From: Saprospiraceae bacterium
GTDB taxonomy: Bacteria > Bacteroidota > Bacteroidia > Chitinophagales > Saprospiraceae
Assembly (NCBI GenBank): GCA_027488935.1
Contig: JAIYAP010000055.1
Coordinates: forward strand, 1 to 42,450
DNA length: 42,450 nt
Direction: 5' to 3'
Part shown: positions 25,695 through 34,622 of the stretch, piece after piece
How the letters are laid out: the number at the start of each line of letters is the position of its first letter
How positions within the stretch are numbered: position 1 is the first letter of the stretch
The notes under the pieces: generated by a model
Database searches by the model: none
Seen by the model: only the letters and a program-made list of their open reading frames with translations
What the model was told of the DNA's origin: nothing
Program-made: the position numbers and the translations under genes

Positions 25695-26636
25695 ATGATA
25701 CGCAATTGTTTAATGCTGAGTGTGGTAATATTGGTTTTTACCCTTTCTGCCTGCGAGCCACAGAAGGATAAAAATGGAAAAGTAATTGATACGCCCACCA
25801 CGGGTTCCATCAAAATCATGGTAGATGAGGGCTACAAACCGATTATCGAATCGACCATTGATGTTTTTGATTCAATTTACCGGCTTGCCAAAATTGAACC
25901 GATTTATACTTCGGAGGGCGCTGCTGTGAACGCATTGATTAAAGACTCCATTCAAGTGGTGGTGATCACACGCAAGTTGACCGATTCGGAATTGGTATTT
26001 TTCAAACAACGCGGTTTTGTTCCTGCTACTACGCCTATTGCGCACGACGCCGTTGCGTTTGTGGTTCACCCAGATAACAAAGACACCATTTTTACGATTG
26101 ATCAAATACGAGATATTTTAACCGGGAAAACAGATAAATGGTCACAATTGGGCCATAAATCAAACTTTGGCGATATTCGGCTTGTTTTTGATAACGCACT
26201 TTCCGGAACTGTGCGTTATGCAAAGGATTCCATTGCGCAGGGAGCAGCACTTGCGCCTTCCGCATCGGCCCTTACGACCAATGAAGAGGTGATTAATTAT
26301 GTCCATAAAAACAAAAACGCCATCGGTATAATCGCTGCGAACTGGATATCCGACACCGACGATAAGGGGGTTCAAAAGTTTAGAAGGGAGATTAAAATTG
26401 CAGAAATTGCAAAAGCCGCCGGCAAAGAAGGGTACAAACCATATCAAGCGTACCTTATTACCAATGATTACCCTTTTAAACGCACCGTTTACATCATCAA
26501 TGCCCAGGCCCGAAAAGGATTGGGATTGGGATTTGCTTCTTTCTTGGCGGGCGATAACGGGCAGCGCATTGTGTTGAAATCCGGTTTAGTGCCTGCACAA
26601 GCGCCAACCCGATTGATTAAGGCCACCAGAAAATAA
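25695..26636 (+). CDS. PstS-like substrate-binding lipoprotein (313 aa)
   Basis: Type 2 periplasmic binding protein resembling phosphate-binding PstS. A lipoprotein signal ends LSAC with the acyl Cys at residue 20, and the mature part starts GSIKIMVDEGYKPII. Typical PBP elements are IYTSEGAAVNALIKDSIQVV, the IDQIRDILTGKTDKWSQLG hinge region and a final LVPAQ segment. No PstC/A/B permease genes are nearby, so it is probably not a normal Pst transporter subunit. In Bacteroidota such proteins occur next to TonB-ExbBD and TPR genes. Ligand unknown. Confidence 0.82.
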   Translation: MIRNCLMLSVVILVFTLSACEPQKDKNGKVIDTPTTGSIKIMVDEGYKPIIESTIDVFDSIYRLAKIEPIYTSEGAAVNALIKDSIQVVVITRKLTDSELVFFKQRGFVPATTPIAHDAVAFVVHPDNKDTIFTIDQIRDILTGKTDKWSQLGHKSNFGDIRLVFDNALSGTVRYAKDSIAQGAALAPSASALTTNEEVINYVHKNKNAIGIIAANWISDTDDKGVQKFRREIKIAEIAKAAGKEGYKPYQAYLITNDYPFKRTVYIINAQARKGLGLGFASFLAGDNGQRIVLKSGLVPAQAPTRLIKATRK

Positions 26637-26876
26637 CTGTTTAAACCCTGCTCCCCAAAATTGGTTTACACAACTAGATACACGTTTGACATTGCAAAAG
26701 CGGCTTTTTACTCAATGATTGCTGTCATTTAAGCGCTTCTATGTTAAACTTGTTTTAATTATGCCCAAAATGCCAAATCTAATGTGGATTTATTCGCCTT
26801 AAAGCGTCTGAATATTTGAACTTTGCACCTTGAGGTACTAAGCTTTAGCAAAAATTAAACAAACTTTTTCCGAACA

Positions 26877-28568
26877 ATGACAACTTTTCTGAGAAAAGCC
26901 CTTTTACTGGCGACCGTTTTGTATACACAATTGGCGACTGCGCAAACATTTACTGATGGTTTGACTGCGATGCAATTGGAGGATTGGGACAAGGCAATCA
27001 GCATTTATACTGCCTTAACCAAAGCAAACGCCACTGATCAAAATGCTTTGCTGAATCTTGGTAATGCCTATCTCGCAAAAGGCAACAAGGAAGAAGCCCG
27101 CAAAATTTTCGAATCTACGTTTGCCGTAAAGGCTGAAGGCGCACTTGCATTTGTTGCAAATGGTCGCGTTTTGTTGTTGCAAGACAATCAGACAGAAGCG
27201 GATAACCAATTTAAAAAAGCCGCTAAAAACGCGCGTAAAGACGTGAATGCATTGCGTCAAATCGGCGAATCTTATCTGTTTTATGTGTCACCAGGCGCCA
27301 AGCGTCCGAACCTGACCCGTGCAGAAGAGTTGCTGAAAGTGGCCTACGAAATGAATACCAAAGATTACAATACCCTGATGAGCCTGGCGTATTGTTATAA
27401 GGAGATGCCTAATGGTGGTTTGGCTGCACAGTTTTATGAATATGCCGAACAACAGGAGCAAAGCAACCCGTTGCCAAAGTTAATGATCGCGAAAGTGTAT
27501 AAATCGGCAAAATTGGGCGACAAGTTTTTACTGAACATTGATCGCACGATTGCTATTGCGCCAACCTACACTTTGGCTTTGCGCGAAAAAGCACTTTACT
27601 TGTACTTTGCACGCAAATGGGAAGATGCTACAAAAGCATATAAAAACCTGGTTGCAAACGGCGCTGAAGTTACCATTGAGGACGAAATGCAATTGGCAAA
27701 CTGCTTGTTTATCACAAAAGACTGCAAAGGCTGTAGTGAATTGGTTGAAAAAATTCTGAAAAAAGACGGTACCAAGAACTACCTCCGTCGCCTGCAGGCA
27801 TATTGCGATTACGAAAACGGCAACTACCAACAAGGTTTGAACATTTTGAATGATTACTTCAAAATCGTTACCGCAGATAAAATCCTTTCTTCCGACTATG
27901 AGTACCATGGAAAGTTGTTGGTAAAAACCAAAGGTGATACCCTGACGGCAACAAACGACTTCAGAAAGGCAATTTCGATGGATACTTCCCGTTGGAAAGA
28001 TCTTTATCTTGAAATTAGCAACTTGACGTACGCCCGGAAGCAATACTGCGATGCAGCGATTGCATACAAACTGTACCTGGACTCTGTACCAGAGCCAAAG
28101 GCTACCGACTACTATAACCTCGGACTGCGTCAGTACTATTGCAAAGATGACACCATGCGCTACCAACATGCTTTGGAATCCTTTAACAAGGTAACTACGC
28201 TCATGCCTGATAAAGCAATTGGTTGGTTGTGGGTGGCAAAAGCGAGTGCAAAACTTGATCCAGATGTAGAAAAACACCCAGAATTGGCGGCTACAGAGTT
28301 TGGCAAGGCCCACGAGCCATTCGAAAAATATATTGCCATTGCGTCCAGTGATAAAGTAAAAAATAAGAAAGACCTGATTTCTGCTTATGAATACTTGACC
28401 TACTACCATTACAACCGCAATGAGTTGCCTGTAATGATCGAGCTTGCCAATAAACTATTGGAATTGGATCCGACCAACCAAACAGGTGTAGAATTATTGA
28501 AAGCCGGACAGGAAGGTACGGGCGGTGCACCTGCTACAACCCCAGCGTCGGGCGGTGGAAATAAGTAA
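26877..28568 (+). CDS. periplasmic tetratricopeptide repeat protein (563 aa)
   Basis: A signal peptide (MTTFLRKALLLATVLYTQLATAQ) precedes TPR-like helical pairs along most of the chain, for example NATDQNALLNLGNAYLAKGN, DYNTLMSLAYCYKEMPNGG and KATDYYNLGLRQYYCKDD. Several Cys pairs occur (CKGCSEL at about residue 282). The C-terminus is a short Gly/Ala/Pro/Thr tail (GTGGAPATTPASGGGNK). It is probably a scaffold in the envelope. It follows the PstS-like gene after 240 bp that contain no obvious promoter beyond GAACTTTG near 26819. A bidirectional terminator follows. Confidence 0.82.
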   Translation: MTTFLRKALLLATVLYTQLATAQTFTDGLTAMQLEDWDKAISIYTALTKANATDQNALLNLGNAYLAKGNKEEARKIFESTFAVKAEGALAFVANGRVLLLQDNQTEADNQFKKAAKNARKDVNALRQIGESYLFYVSPGAKRPNLTRAEELLKVAYEMNTKDYNTLMSLAYCYKEMPNGGLAAQFYEYAEQQEQSNPLPKLMIAKVYKSAKLGDKFLLNIDRTIAIAPTYTLALREKALYLYFARKWEDATKAYKNLVANGAEVTIEDEMQLANCLFITKDCKGCSELVEKILKKDGTKNYLRRLQAYCDYENGNYQQGLNILNDYFKIVTADKILSSDYEYHGKLLVKTKGDTLTATNDFRKAISMDTSRWKDLYLEISNLTYARKQYCDAAIAYKLYLDSVPEPKATDYYNLGLRQYYCKDDTMRYQHALESFNKVTTLMPDKAIGWLWVAKASAKLDPDVEKHPELAATEFGKAHEPFEKYIAIASSDKVKNKKDLISAYEYLTYYHYNRNELPVMIELANKLLELDPTNQTGVELLKAGQEGTGGAPATTPASGGGNK

Positions 28569-28590
28569 TCGTTTGTTGATTGCTACTTAT

Positions 28591-28628
28591 AAAAATGGCT
28601 GCTTCCGATTTGGAGGCAGCCATTTTTT
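28591..28628. terminator. bidirectional terminator between convergent genes
   Basis: AAAATGGCTGC (28592-28602) pairs with GCAGCCATTTT (28616-28626), with extra TCC/GGA pairing inside. A T-run follows on the plus strand, and the A-run on the left arm supplies one for the minus strand. It separates the TPR gene from the oxidoreductase gene. Confidence 0.88.
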
Positions 28629-28649
28629 ATTTATACATAAAACCTTTAT

Positions 28650-30047
28650 TTACAGTTGAATGGACTCAATTTTCCCAGTTTTACGACTTTGCTCGGCCAT
28701 AAAGCCCATAATATGACTTTCAATGGATGTATCAATGGTCGATGTAAGTAAACTGGCATCCTGTTGAGAAATAGCCTGAATCCAATCCCTTACCAACCGA
28801 CGATCACCACCGCCATGACCTCCTGTAAACTTGGCACTATCCTCTTCCAAAAATCTGGAATTATCATACACAACGGACTGCTTTGTTCGGAAATCCGTGA
28901 GGGTAAAGGTATCCATATCCCCTACAATATCCCCCATGCTACCCATAACGCGGGTGCGGCGGCCTGCGTAACTGGTAAATGCCTCCATGGATAAGCTTGC
29001 GGTAATGCCTCCCTCAAATTCAATGGAACTGATGTAGTGATCGTCCTGATTATTGTCCATTTTATATACACAGCGTCCGTAGTTGGTGTTGCGCAAGTAC
29101 TCCAGGATTGCTTCGCCTTGTTTTTCGGGTGCTTCTGGCAAGTCAAAAACATACAACCAGCCTCGTTCACGATAATAAATTTTCATGGCCGAATACGGAC
29201 AGGTCGCTTCAACGGCACATCCGTCCATACAACGCGGCGTACTACCCGCAGGTGCATTTTTTGCAGTAAACCATTTTAAACCACCCATGGCGACAATCTT
29301 TTGGCTGGGTTTATCGATCATCCAACGCAAAATATCCAGGTCATGACAGCTTTTAGCGAGAATGATCGGGGTTGTTGCATTCCGGTCGTGCCAATTACCC
29401 CGCACGTAGGAGTGGCTCATGTGGATATGCTCAATGGGTTCCAGGTGTTGGATACTCACCAGTTCGCCAATTGCACCCGAATGGATCAATTCACGCAATT
29501 TTCTAAAATAGGGTGCATACCGTAGCACGTGGCAAACAGCGACAATCCTGCCGGTTTTTTTTGCAAGTGCCAAAATATCGCGGCATTCCTGCTCCGTTGG
29601 TGCGATGGGTTTTTCTAACAAAATATCATATCCTGCTTTCAAGGCCGCCATACAAGGGCCGTAGTGCAGGTTATCGGGTGTGGTAATCAGGACGGCATCG
29701 GCAAATTTAGGTCGGGCAAATACATCTTCCCAGGTTTTGAAGCGATTTTCGGCGGCGATGTTGTGCTTTTTAGCATAACGTTCGTTGCGCAAGGGAATCG
29801 GTTCTGCCACGCCCACAATATCCAATTCCTCGGGAAAATCGACGGCGTAATTGCCATATACATTGCCGCGGTTACCGGCACCCAAGGTGATTGCCCGAAC
29901 TGCTTTTAATGGTTTTTTATAGCGCGGGTTTTCATCGAACAGCGTAATTGCGTTGTGGCTTTCCAAATTTTCTGGAAAGCCACCCAATAACATCGTGCCG
30001 GAAGCAGCACCCAGGGTTTTCAGTAGTTTGCGACGTGAGATCGGCAT
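28650..30047 (-). CDS. Tat-exported Gfo/Idh/MocA family oxidoreductase (465 aa)
   Basis: NAD(P)-dependent sugar or cyclitol dehydrogenase-like enzyme. The N-terminus has a twin-arginine signal (SRRKLLKTLGAASGTMLLGG), so the folded protein is probably exported with its cofactor. The Rossmann part starts RAITLGAGNRGNVYGN and contains the family LLEKPIAPTEQEC motif with the catalytic-site Lys. The C-terminal domain holds a cysteine group, C273-x3-C277-x5-C283-P, not needed by ordinary family members. Substrate unknown. It is monocistronic: a TACCTTTG promoter lies upstream (30100-30093) and a shared terminator downstream. Confidence 0.88.
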   Translation of the reverse strand: MPISRRKLLKTLGAASGTMLLGGFPENLESHNAITLFDENPRYKKPLKAVRAITLGAGNRGNVYGNYAVDFPEELDIVGVAEPIPLRNERYAKKHNIAAENRFKTWEDVFARPKFADAVLITTPDNLHYGPCMAALKAGYDILLEKPIAPTEQECRDILALAKKTGRIVAVCHVLRYAPYFRKLRELIHSGAIGELVSIQHLEPIEHIHMSHSYVRGNWHDRNATTPIILAKSCHDLDILRWMIDKPSQKIVAMGGLKWFTAKNAPAGSTPRCMDGCAVEATCPYSAMKIYYRERGWLYVFDLPEAPEKQGEAILEYLRNTNYGRCVYKMDNNQDDHYISSIEFEGGITASLSMEAFTSYAGRRTRVMGSMGDIVGDMDTFTLTDFRTKQSVVYDNSRFLEEDSAKFTGGHGGGDRRLVRDWIQAISQQDASLLTSTIDTSIESHIMGFMAEQSRKTGKIESIQL

Positions 30048-30092
30048 AATGCAAATAATTTACGTTTGACAAATCTTTATTAGGAGACTTGC

Positions 30093-30100
30093 CAAAGGTA
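30093..30100 (-). promoter_or_regulatory. candidate -7 element of the oxidoreductase gene
   Basis: Minus-strand TACCTTTG (30100-30093) matches TAnnTTTG exactly, about 46 bp before the start codon at 30047. Confidence 0.5.
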
Positions 30101-30128
30101 AATTATTTAATTTGGAGTAAATCGTTTT

Positions 30129-30962
30129 TTAGTTTAATTCAAGTCGAATTGGGAGTGTAAATTGAACATTTACAGGCGTACCATTCATTTCTCCTGGAAT
30201 CCAGTAAGGCATGGATTTTATAACCCGGAGCGCTTCCTTTCCACAACCGCCGCCGATATCTTTCAAGAGTTTAATATCGGTGGCGCTGCCATCTTTTCGA
30301 ATCACGAATGAAACTACTACGACACCTTGAATACCTAATTCCCTTGCTTGCACGGGGTAAATAATATTTTTACTGATATATCGGAACAACGCTTGCTCAC
30401 CCCCAACAAAACTAGGCATTTTTTGAACGGTACTCCCATCGTAGGTTTCCTCTGGATCTTTTGCGTTGTTTTCAACTTTTGTAGATAAAACCGTTATTTC
30501 ATCTTCCAATATGGGTGGTAAATCATCCGATCCATCTATATTTTGGCTGCCAATTGCCTTATTATTGTTCAACAATTCATCGATGGTGGTACTGGTTTCT
30601 GGATCCTGGATCTGTTCGTCCTTCATAACTTTAGGCGCAGTGAACTGTTGCGTAGCGCGGGGCAGCGTTACGGCGGTTTTGGTTTTTGGGGGTAATATCA
30701 CCTCCGTTTTCTTTGAGATGTCTTTGCCTTTGCCAACGTAAATGGTTTCATCGGAGGTTTTCAGGGCTATATCACTGGCAAAAGCGCTGAGAATGCGCGG
30801 CAAAGCCAGCAAAAAAGCAATTACCAATAAAGTGAATCCGAAAGCGCGGTACAACGTTTGGTTGTATTCACGGCGCAGTTGATAGGCACCGTATGCTTTA
30901 TTTCGGTGTTCGAAAACGATTTCCAGGGCGTCCGGCTGGGACACCTGTTTCAGATTTTTCAT
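30129..30962 (-). CDS. energy transducer TonB, first paralogue (277 aa)
   Basis: The cytosolic head DALEIVFEHRNKAYGAYQLR is the conserved N-terminal motif of Bacteroidota TonB proteins. One transmembrane helix follows at about residues 41-60 (AFGFTLLVIAFLLALPRIL). The periplasmic linker is Lys/Thr/Asp-rich rather than polyproline. The TonB C-terminal domain at about 185-277 (PSFVGGEQALFRYISKNIIYP, then GVVVVSFVIRKDGS and PVNVQFTLPIRLELN) should contact receptor TonB boxes. It is separated from the upstream TonB gene by 181 bp with a terminator, so it probably has separate expression. Confidence 0.9.
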   Translation of the reverse strand: MKNLKQVSQPDALEIVFEHRNKAYGAYQLRREYNQTLYRAFGFTLLVIAFLLALPRILSAFASDIALKTSDETIYVGKGKDISKKTEVILPPKTKTAVTLPRATQQFTAPKVMKDEQIQDPETSTTIDELLNNNKAIGSQNIDGSDDLPPILEDEITVLSTKVENNAKDPEETYDGSTVQKMPSFVGGEQALFRYISKNIIYPVQARELGIQGVVVVSFVIRKDGSATDIKLLKDIGGGCGKEALRVIKSMPYWIPGEMNGTPVNVQFTLPIRLELN

Positions 30963-31078
30963 ATGAATAAAGGATTTAAAGCGCGGAGACGCTTTGCAGT
31001 GAAAAATATAAAGAATTGTCCTGCAGGATGTTATAAGGTAAGATGCCTAAATTTTATAAAATGGTGTGCGATATAAAT

Positions 31079-31117
31079 AAAAAAAAGCGCGGAAAAGACT
31101 GAATGTCCTTACCGCGC
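31079..31117 (-). terminator. intrinsic terminator of the exbB-exbD-exbD-tonB operon
   Basis: On the minus strand GCGCGG (31117-31112) pairs with CCGCGC (31092-31087), with further AGGAC/GTCTT pairing, and is followed by eight T residues (31086-31079). Confidence 0.85.
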
Positions 31118-31143
31118 CTGGCAATGTTATTTTCACCGAGTAG

Positions 31144-31977
31144 TTAGTCCAAACGGAAGCGTACAGGAAGCGTAAAGCGTACTTTTACCGGATGGCCATT
31201 GGCTTCACCAGCCGACCATTTTGGCATTGTTTTAACTACGCGCACTGCTTCTTTACCACAACCGCCGCCAATTTCTTTGACGATGGCAACATCGCTCACG
31301 GATCCATCTTTGTTTACGACGAAAGTCAAAACTGCAACGCCCTGGATGTTGTTTTCTTTTGCCAACGCAGGGTATTCGATATTTTTGTTGAGGAATTTCA
31401 TCAATTCCGCTTCACCACCAGGGAAACTTGGTGGCTTTTGAATATCGAACATTTCGTAGGTTTTCTCTTCAACAACCTTAGGTTCTTCGATCACTTGCAA
31501 TTCGGAAGGATTTTCTTCAATTGCAGGAGCGGCTTCGTCGTTCCCTTTTTTGTCTTCGTTACCGATATCTTCCTTTTTGTCGATCAGTTCTTCAATAGTT
31601 TTTACCTCTTCCTCTTGTACCTCAATGTCTTTTTTAATAACGGGAGGAACGAATTTTACCGTTGAACGCGTTGGCGGTGGCGGTGTTGGAGGGGGCGGAG
31701 GTGGAGGCGGCGGTGGGTTGTTTGGATCGATATCCGGTGGTGGACCGAGTTCGGCCACTACATCCACTGGTTTTTCTTTTGGTACCAAATCCCGCACTGC
31801 ACTCAGAATGTAAGGGAAAGCAAACATGAGGGCGATCAACAGCAACCCGAAAACCATTGCACGACCAAGATAACGGGGATAATCCCTTCTAAGTTGGTAA
31901 GCGCCGTATGATTTATTCCGGTTAGCAAAGATGATGTCCAGCATGTCCCCTGTAAAGGTGCCTTTTTCTTCTGCCAT
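31144..31977 (-). CDS. energy transducer TonB, operon copy (277 aa)
   Basis: Last gene of the ExbB-ExbD-ExbD-TonB run, 52 bp after ExbD. Head motif DMLDIIFANRNKSYGAYQLR, one transmembrane helix (about residues 40-60), then a rigid polyproline linker with a run of ten Pro followed by TPPPPT (about 85-105). Linker segments rich in Glu/Lys (VQEEEVKTIEELIDKKED) follow. The C-terminal domain (PSFPGGEAELMKFLNKNIEYP to VRFTLPVRFRLD) is canonical. It transmits inner-membrane energy to outer-membrane receptors such as the SusC protein in this window. Confidence 0.95.
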   Translation of the reverse strand: MAEEKGTFTGDMLDIIFANRNKSYGAYQLRRDYPRYLGRAMVFGLLLIALMFAFPYILSAVRDLVPKEKPVDVVAELGPPPDIDPNNPPPPPPPPPPTPPPPTRSTVKFVPPVIKKDIEVQEEEVKTIEELIDKKEDIGNEDKKGNDEAAPAIEENPSELQVIEEPKVVEEKTYEMFDIQKPPSFPGGEAELMKFLNKNIEYPALAKENNIQGVAVLTFVVNKDGSVSDVAIVKEIGGGCGKEAVRVVKTMPKWSAGEANGHPVKVRFTLPVRFRLD

Positions 31978-32029
31978 GTTCGGAGTGAAAGTTTAGATTT
32001 TGAAATGAATTTAACGCAAACAATGCGGT

Positions 32030-32656
32030 TTATTTTGTCTGTTGTGCTTCCACCTGATCATCTACAGAGAATTTCAGGCCAGCAGCAGGATTTTTGATGA
32101 AATCTTCCTCTTGTTTAGAGATATCGAGCAACACGTACAATGCCACGTTGCAGATTTTCATTTCATCAAAAGCATCCACCAGGTTTTTATAAACCGCGTC
32201 TTTTGTTGGTTTGATAATGACATTCATTTTGGAGATATTCTTTTTACCTCCTGGATTTTTCGGATCATCAATTTCCTTCTCTCCGAATTGCGCGTTTACC
32301 TTGTCTTTTTTACTCAAGATAACTTTACGCAAGCCTTCAGCGGAATAATCCGTAGAATCCAACTTTGCATCGGTAATGCCTTCGTAGTAGTAAACTTTGT
32401 CGCCACCGCCGAGCAACAGGGTAAGTACCTGTGACTCTTTGGTTTCCACCAAGTCTTCCTTATCTACGTCTTTTTCGGGCATTACAACGGGCATAATTTG
32501 CGGTTTTGCCAGTGTGGTAGTAAGCATAAAGAAGGTAATAAGCAGGAAGCCCAAGTCTACCATCGGGGTGAGATCCACCCGTGTAGACATTTTCTTTCCC
32601 CGTACTTTCCCACCTTTTTTCTTACCGCCACTCTCCGCGGTTTGCATTTCAGCCAT
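32030..32656 (-). CDS. exbD: ExbD/TolR family proton-channel protein, second copy (208 aa)
   Basis: A basic Gly/Lys-rich cytosolic head leads into one transmembrane helix VDLTPMVDLGFLLITFFML, containing the conserved Asp required for proton flow. The periplasmic domain follows. It differs from the other ExbD by a longer, more charged periplasmic insertion. 65 bp separate it from the upstream ExbD gene and 52 bp from TonB. The two ExbD may form a heterodimer inside the ExbB pentamer; this is inference from the fixed gene pairing. Confidence 0.93.
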   Translation of the reverse strand: MAEMQTAESGGKKKGGKVRGKKMSTRVDLTPMVDLGFLLITFFMLTTTLAKPQIMPVVMPEKDVDKEDLVETKESQVLTLLLGGGDKVYYYEGITDAKLDSTDYSAEGLRKVILSKKDKVNAQFGEKEIDDPKNPGGKKNISKMNVIIKPTKDAVYKNLVDAFDEMKICNVALYVLLDISKQEEDFIKNPAAGLKFSVDDQVEAQQTK

Positions 32657-32721
32657 AGTTGTGCTGTTACTTTTTTGTGAAAAATCAGTTTGTTCTTGGC
32701 ACCGTTTCGCTCTGGAACCGC

Positions 32722-33396
32722 TTACTTTTCTTCCGCTTTACCTTTGATCGCGTCCTTTTTATTCGGATCTGCTTCAGAATCGGTAATGAGGTTAAACTTA
32801 TTCACATTGATGTCGATGAGTGTATTGATCACCTTTTGGATCGCCGGATAAGGCGTATCTTTATCGGCTTTTACCACCATTACGTATTCATCTTTCACTT
32901 TGCCTTCTTGTTTCATACGAAACTGAGCAAGGCGTGCATTGTGAATCCAGTCGGCAAGTTCGCTTTTGTTTACATCCGCTGTATCGATTGGAATACCGGT
33001 AGATGGGAATTTAGCCCGTTGAGACGGTTCAGTTTCCAAATACTGTTTCAATCGGCTGCGTGAAACACCAAAGCTACCAGCGTTAGAGAATTTGACTTTA
33101 TCTTCTTCGGTAAGTCCCATTTGGAAACGGGAATTAACGTCGTCGATCAAACTCTTGCGTGTGTGCTGTCCGGCCATATCCAGAAAAACATTGCCGTCTG
33201 GTCCAACGAGAATCGTCAGGGTACCAGCATCTGGCAGTTTTGTTTCAGAGATGGACGAAGGGGTATCAATCACCACTTGTTCCTGCGGCTTAGCCTTTGC
33301 GGTAAGCATAAAGAAGGTAAGCAGGAGGAAGGCCACATCGCACATGGCAGTCATGTCGATGGATGGGCTACCCCGTTTTGGTTTGTGTTTTGGCAT
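32722..33396 (-). CDS. exbD: ExbD/TolR family proton-channel protein, first copy (224 aa)
   Basis: A short basic head (MPKHKPKRGSPSIDM) and one transmembrane helix with the channel Asp (DMTAMCDVAFLLLTFFML) are followed by a periplasmic domain (TLTILVGPDGNVFLDMAGQ). It lies 111 bp downstream of ExbB and is shorter-headed than its neighbour, the usual paired arrangement in Bacteroidota. Confidence 0.93.
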   Translation of the reverse strand: MPKHKPKRGSPSIDMTAMCDVAFLLLTFFMLTAKAKPQEQVVIDTPSSISETKLPDAGTLTILVGPDGNVFLDMAGQHTRKSLIDDVNSRFQMGLTEEDKVKFSNAGSFGVSRSRLKQYLETEPSQRAKFPSTGIPIDTADVNKSELADWIHNARLAQFRMKQEGKVKDEYVMVVKADKDTPYPAIQKVINTLIDINVNKFNLITDSEADPNKKDAIKGKAEEK

Positions 33397-33507
33397 CTTT
33401 ATAATGCGTTATGCGTGAACGTTTTAAACAGATGTCGAATAAGATGAACTTCCGGAATCCGAATAGATTAAAGTTTGCGGCAGATTGATCTTATTCAACC
33501 TGTCCAA

Positions 33508-34335
33508 TTATTGTCCTTTTGTTGCAAAAGTTTGTGTCAAGCTATAACCTGCTTCGTCGATGCGGTAAGTCAAACCATCGATACGGCTAGTGAAGAAGTT
33601 ATAGAATACAATTGCAAGTGCAGAAGTACCGATACCAAGCGCCGTGTTGATCAAGGCTTCAGAGATACCGTTTGCGAGTGCTGTTGAGTCAGGTGCACCT
33701 GCATTCGCCAACGCTGCGAATGAACGAATCATACCCAATACCGTTCCGAACAGACCCATCAGGGTAGCAACAGAAGCGATGGTAGCGAGGATGTTCAGGT
33801 TTTTCTCCAACATTGGCAATTCGAGGGTAGTAGCTTCTTCAACTTCTTTTTGAATAGCCAATACTTTCTCGTCTTTTTCCAAGCCGGTTTCTGTCAACAT
33901 TTCATTGTACTTTGTAAGACCAGCGCGAACAACGTTTGCAACTGCACCTTTTTGCTTGTCGCAAGCAGCCAGCGCACCATTGTTGTCACCTTTATCCAAA
34001 GCAATTTTGATTCCACGAACGAATGCATCAATGTTGCCAGCACCACGTGCTTTAGACAATGTGATAAAACGCTCGATTACGAAAACGATAACGGTAAAGA
34101 AAAGGGTCAAAAGGATTGGTACGATAAATCCACCTTTGTAAATGGTACCCATGTAGTTACCTGGAAGTGGATCTTTCGAGTTGTCATTATCAACGAAGTT
34201 TCCGCTTGCACCAAATACATTGGCCCAAATCACGTACGCTACGATGTACAAAACAGGAATAATGATGAACGGGAAAATTGCGCCAAAATTAGTGCCGCCT
34301 TGTTGTTTCGCTTGAGTGGGTTTTGCTGCTGTCAT
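33508..34335 (-). CDS. exbB: MotA/TolQ/ExbB proton channel family protein (275 aa)
   Basis: First gene of the TonB operon. A hydrophobic N-terminal helix (IFPFIIIPVLYIVAYVIW) is typical of Bacteroidota ExbB. A second helix (FIVPILLTLFFTVIVFVIERF), a cytosolic loop, and the conserved MotA_ExbB region (LATIASVATLMGLFGTVLGM; ALINTALGIGTSALAIVFYNF) follow. The protein forms the pentameric channel around ExbD. A 287-bp region upstream carries its promoter; TATTTTTA near 34555-34548 is a near match to the -7 consensus. Confidence 0.95.
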   Translation of the reverse strand: MTAAKPTQAKQQGGTNFGAIFPFIIIPVLYIVAYVIWANVFGASGNFVDNDNSKDPLPGNYMGTIYKGGFIVPILLTLFFTVIVFVIERFITLSKARGAGNIDAFVRGIKIALDKGDNNGALAACDKQKGAVANVVRAGLTKYNEMLTETGLEKDEKVLAIQKEVEEATTLELPMLEKNLNILATIASVATLMGLFGTVLGMIRSFAALANAGAPDSTALANGISEALINTALGIGTSALAIVFYNFFTSRIDGLTYRIDEAGYSLTQTFATKGQ

Positions 34336-34622
34336 GCTGCTTTAAAATTTAAGTGAATGAATGATTTAATTTGACGTTTAATCAGAAAGCAGGACAACTT
34401 TTGTTCCGGGAGCGCATTTCCATTGTTGATCAATTCGAACCCGTTTTTTAGTTAGATGCAGGAATCGAAAAAAATGGTGTGTGCGTTTTTAAAAAACGGT
34501 ACAAAAATTTGTAGCCTGATTACTGACCGATGATTTAAGTGGCGGTAAAAATAGTGTAAGACATACAATTTCATACAAGTGCCGACTTAAATTCACAATT
34601 ATTTAGTCCAGGAAGCGCATTT

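Noticed and set aside
25695-26636. Pst phosphate ABC transporter operon
   Set aside because: No permease or ATPase genes are present; only the binding-protein fold is supported.
31550-31813. Glycine-rich plus-strand frame
   Set aside because: It is the complement of the polyproline linker of the TonB gene.
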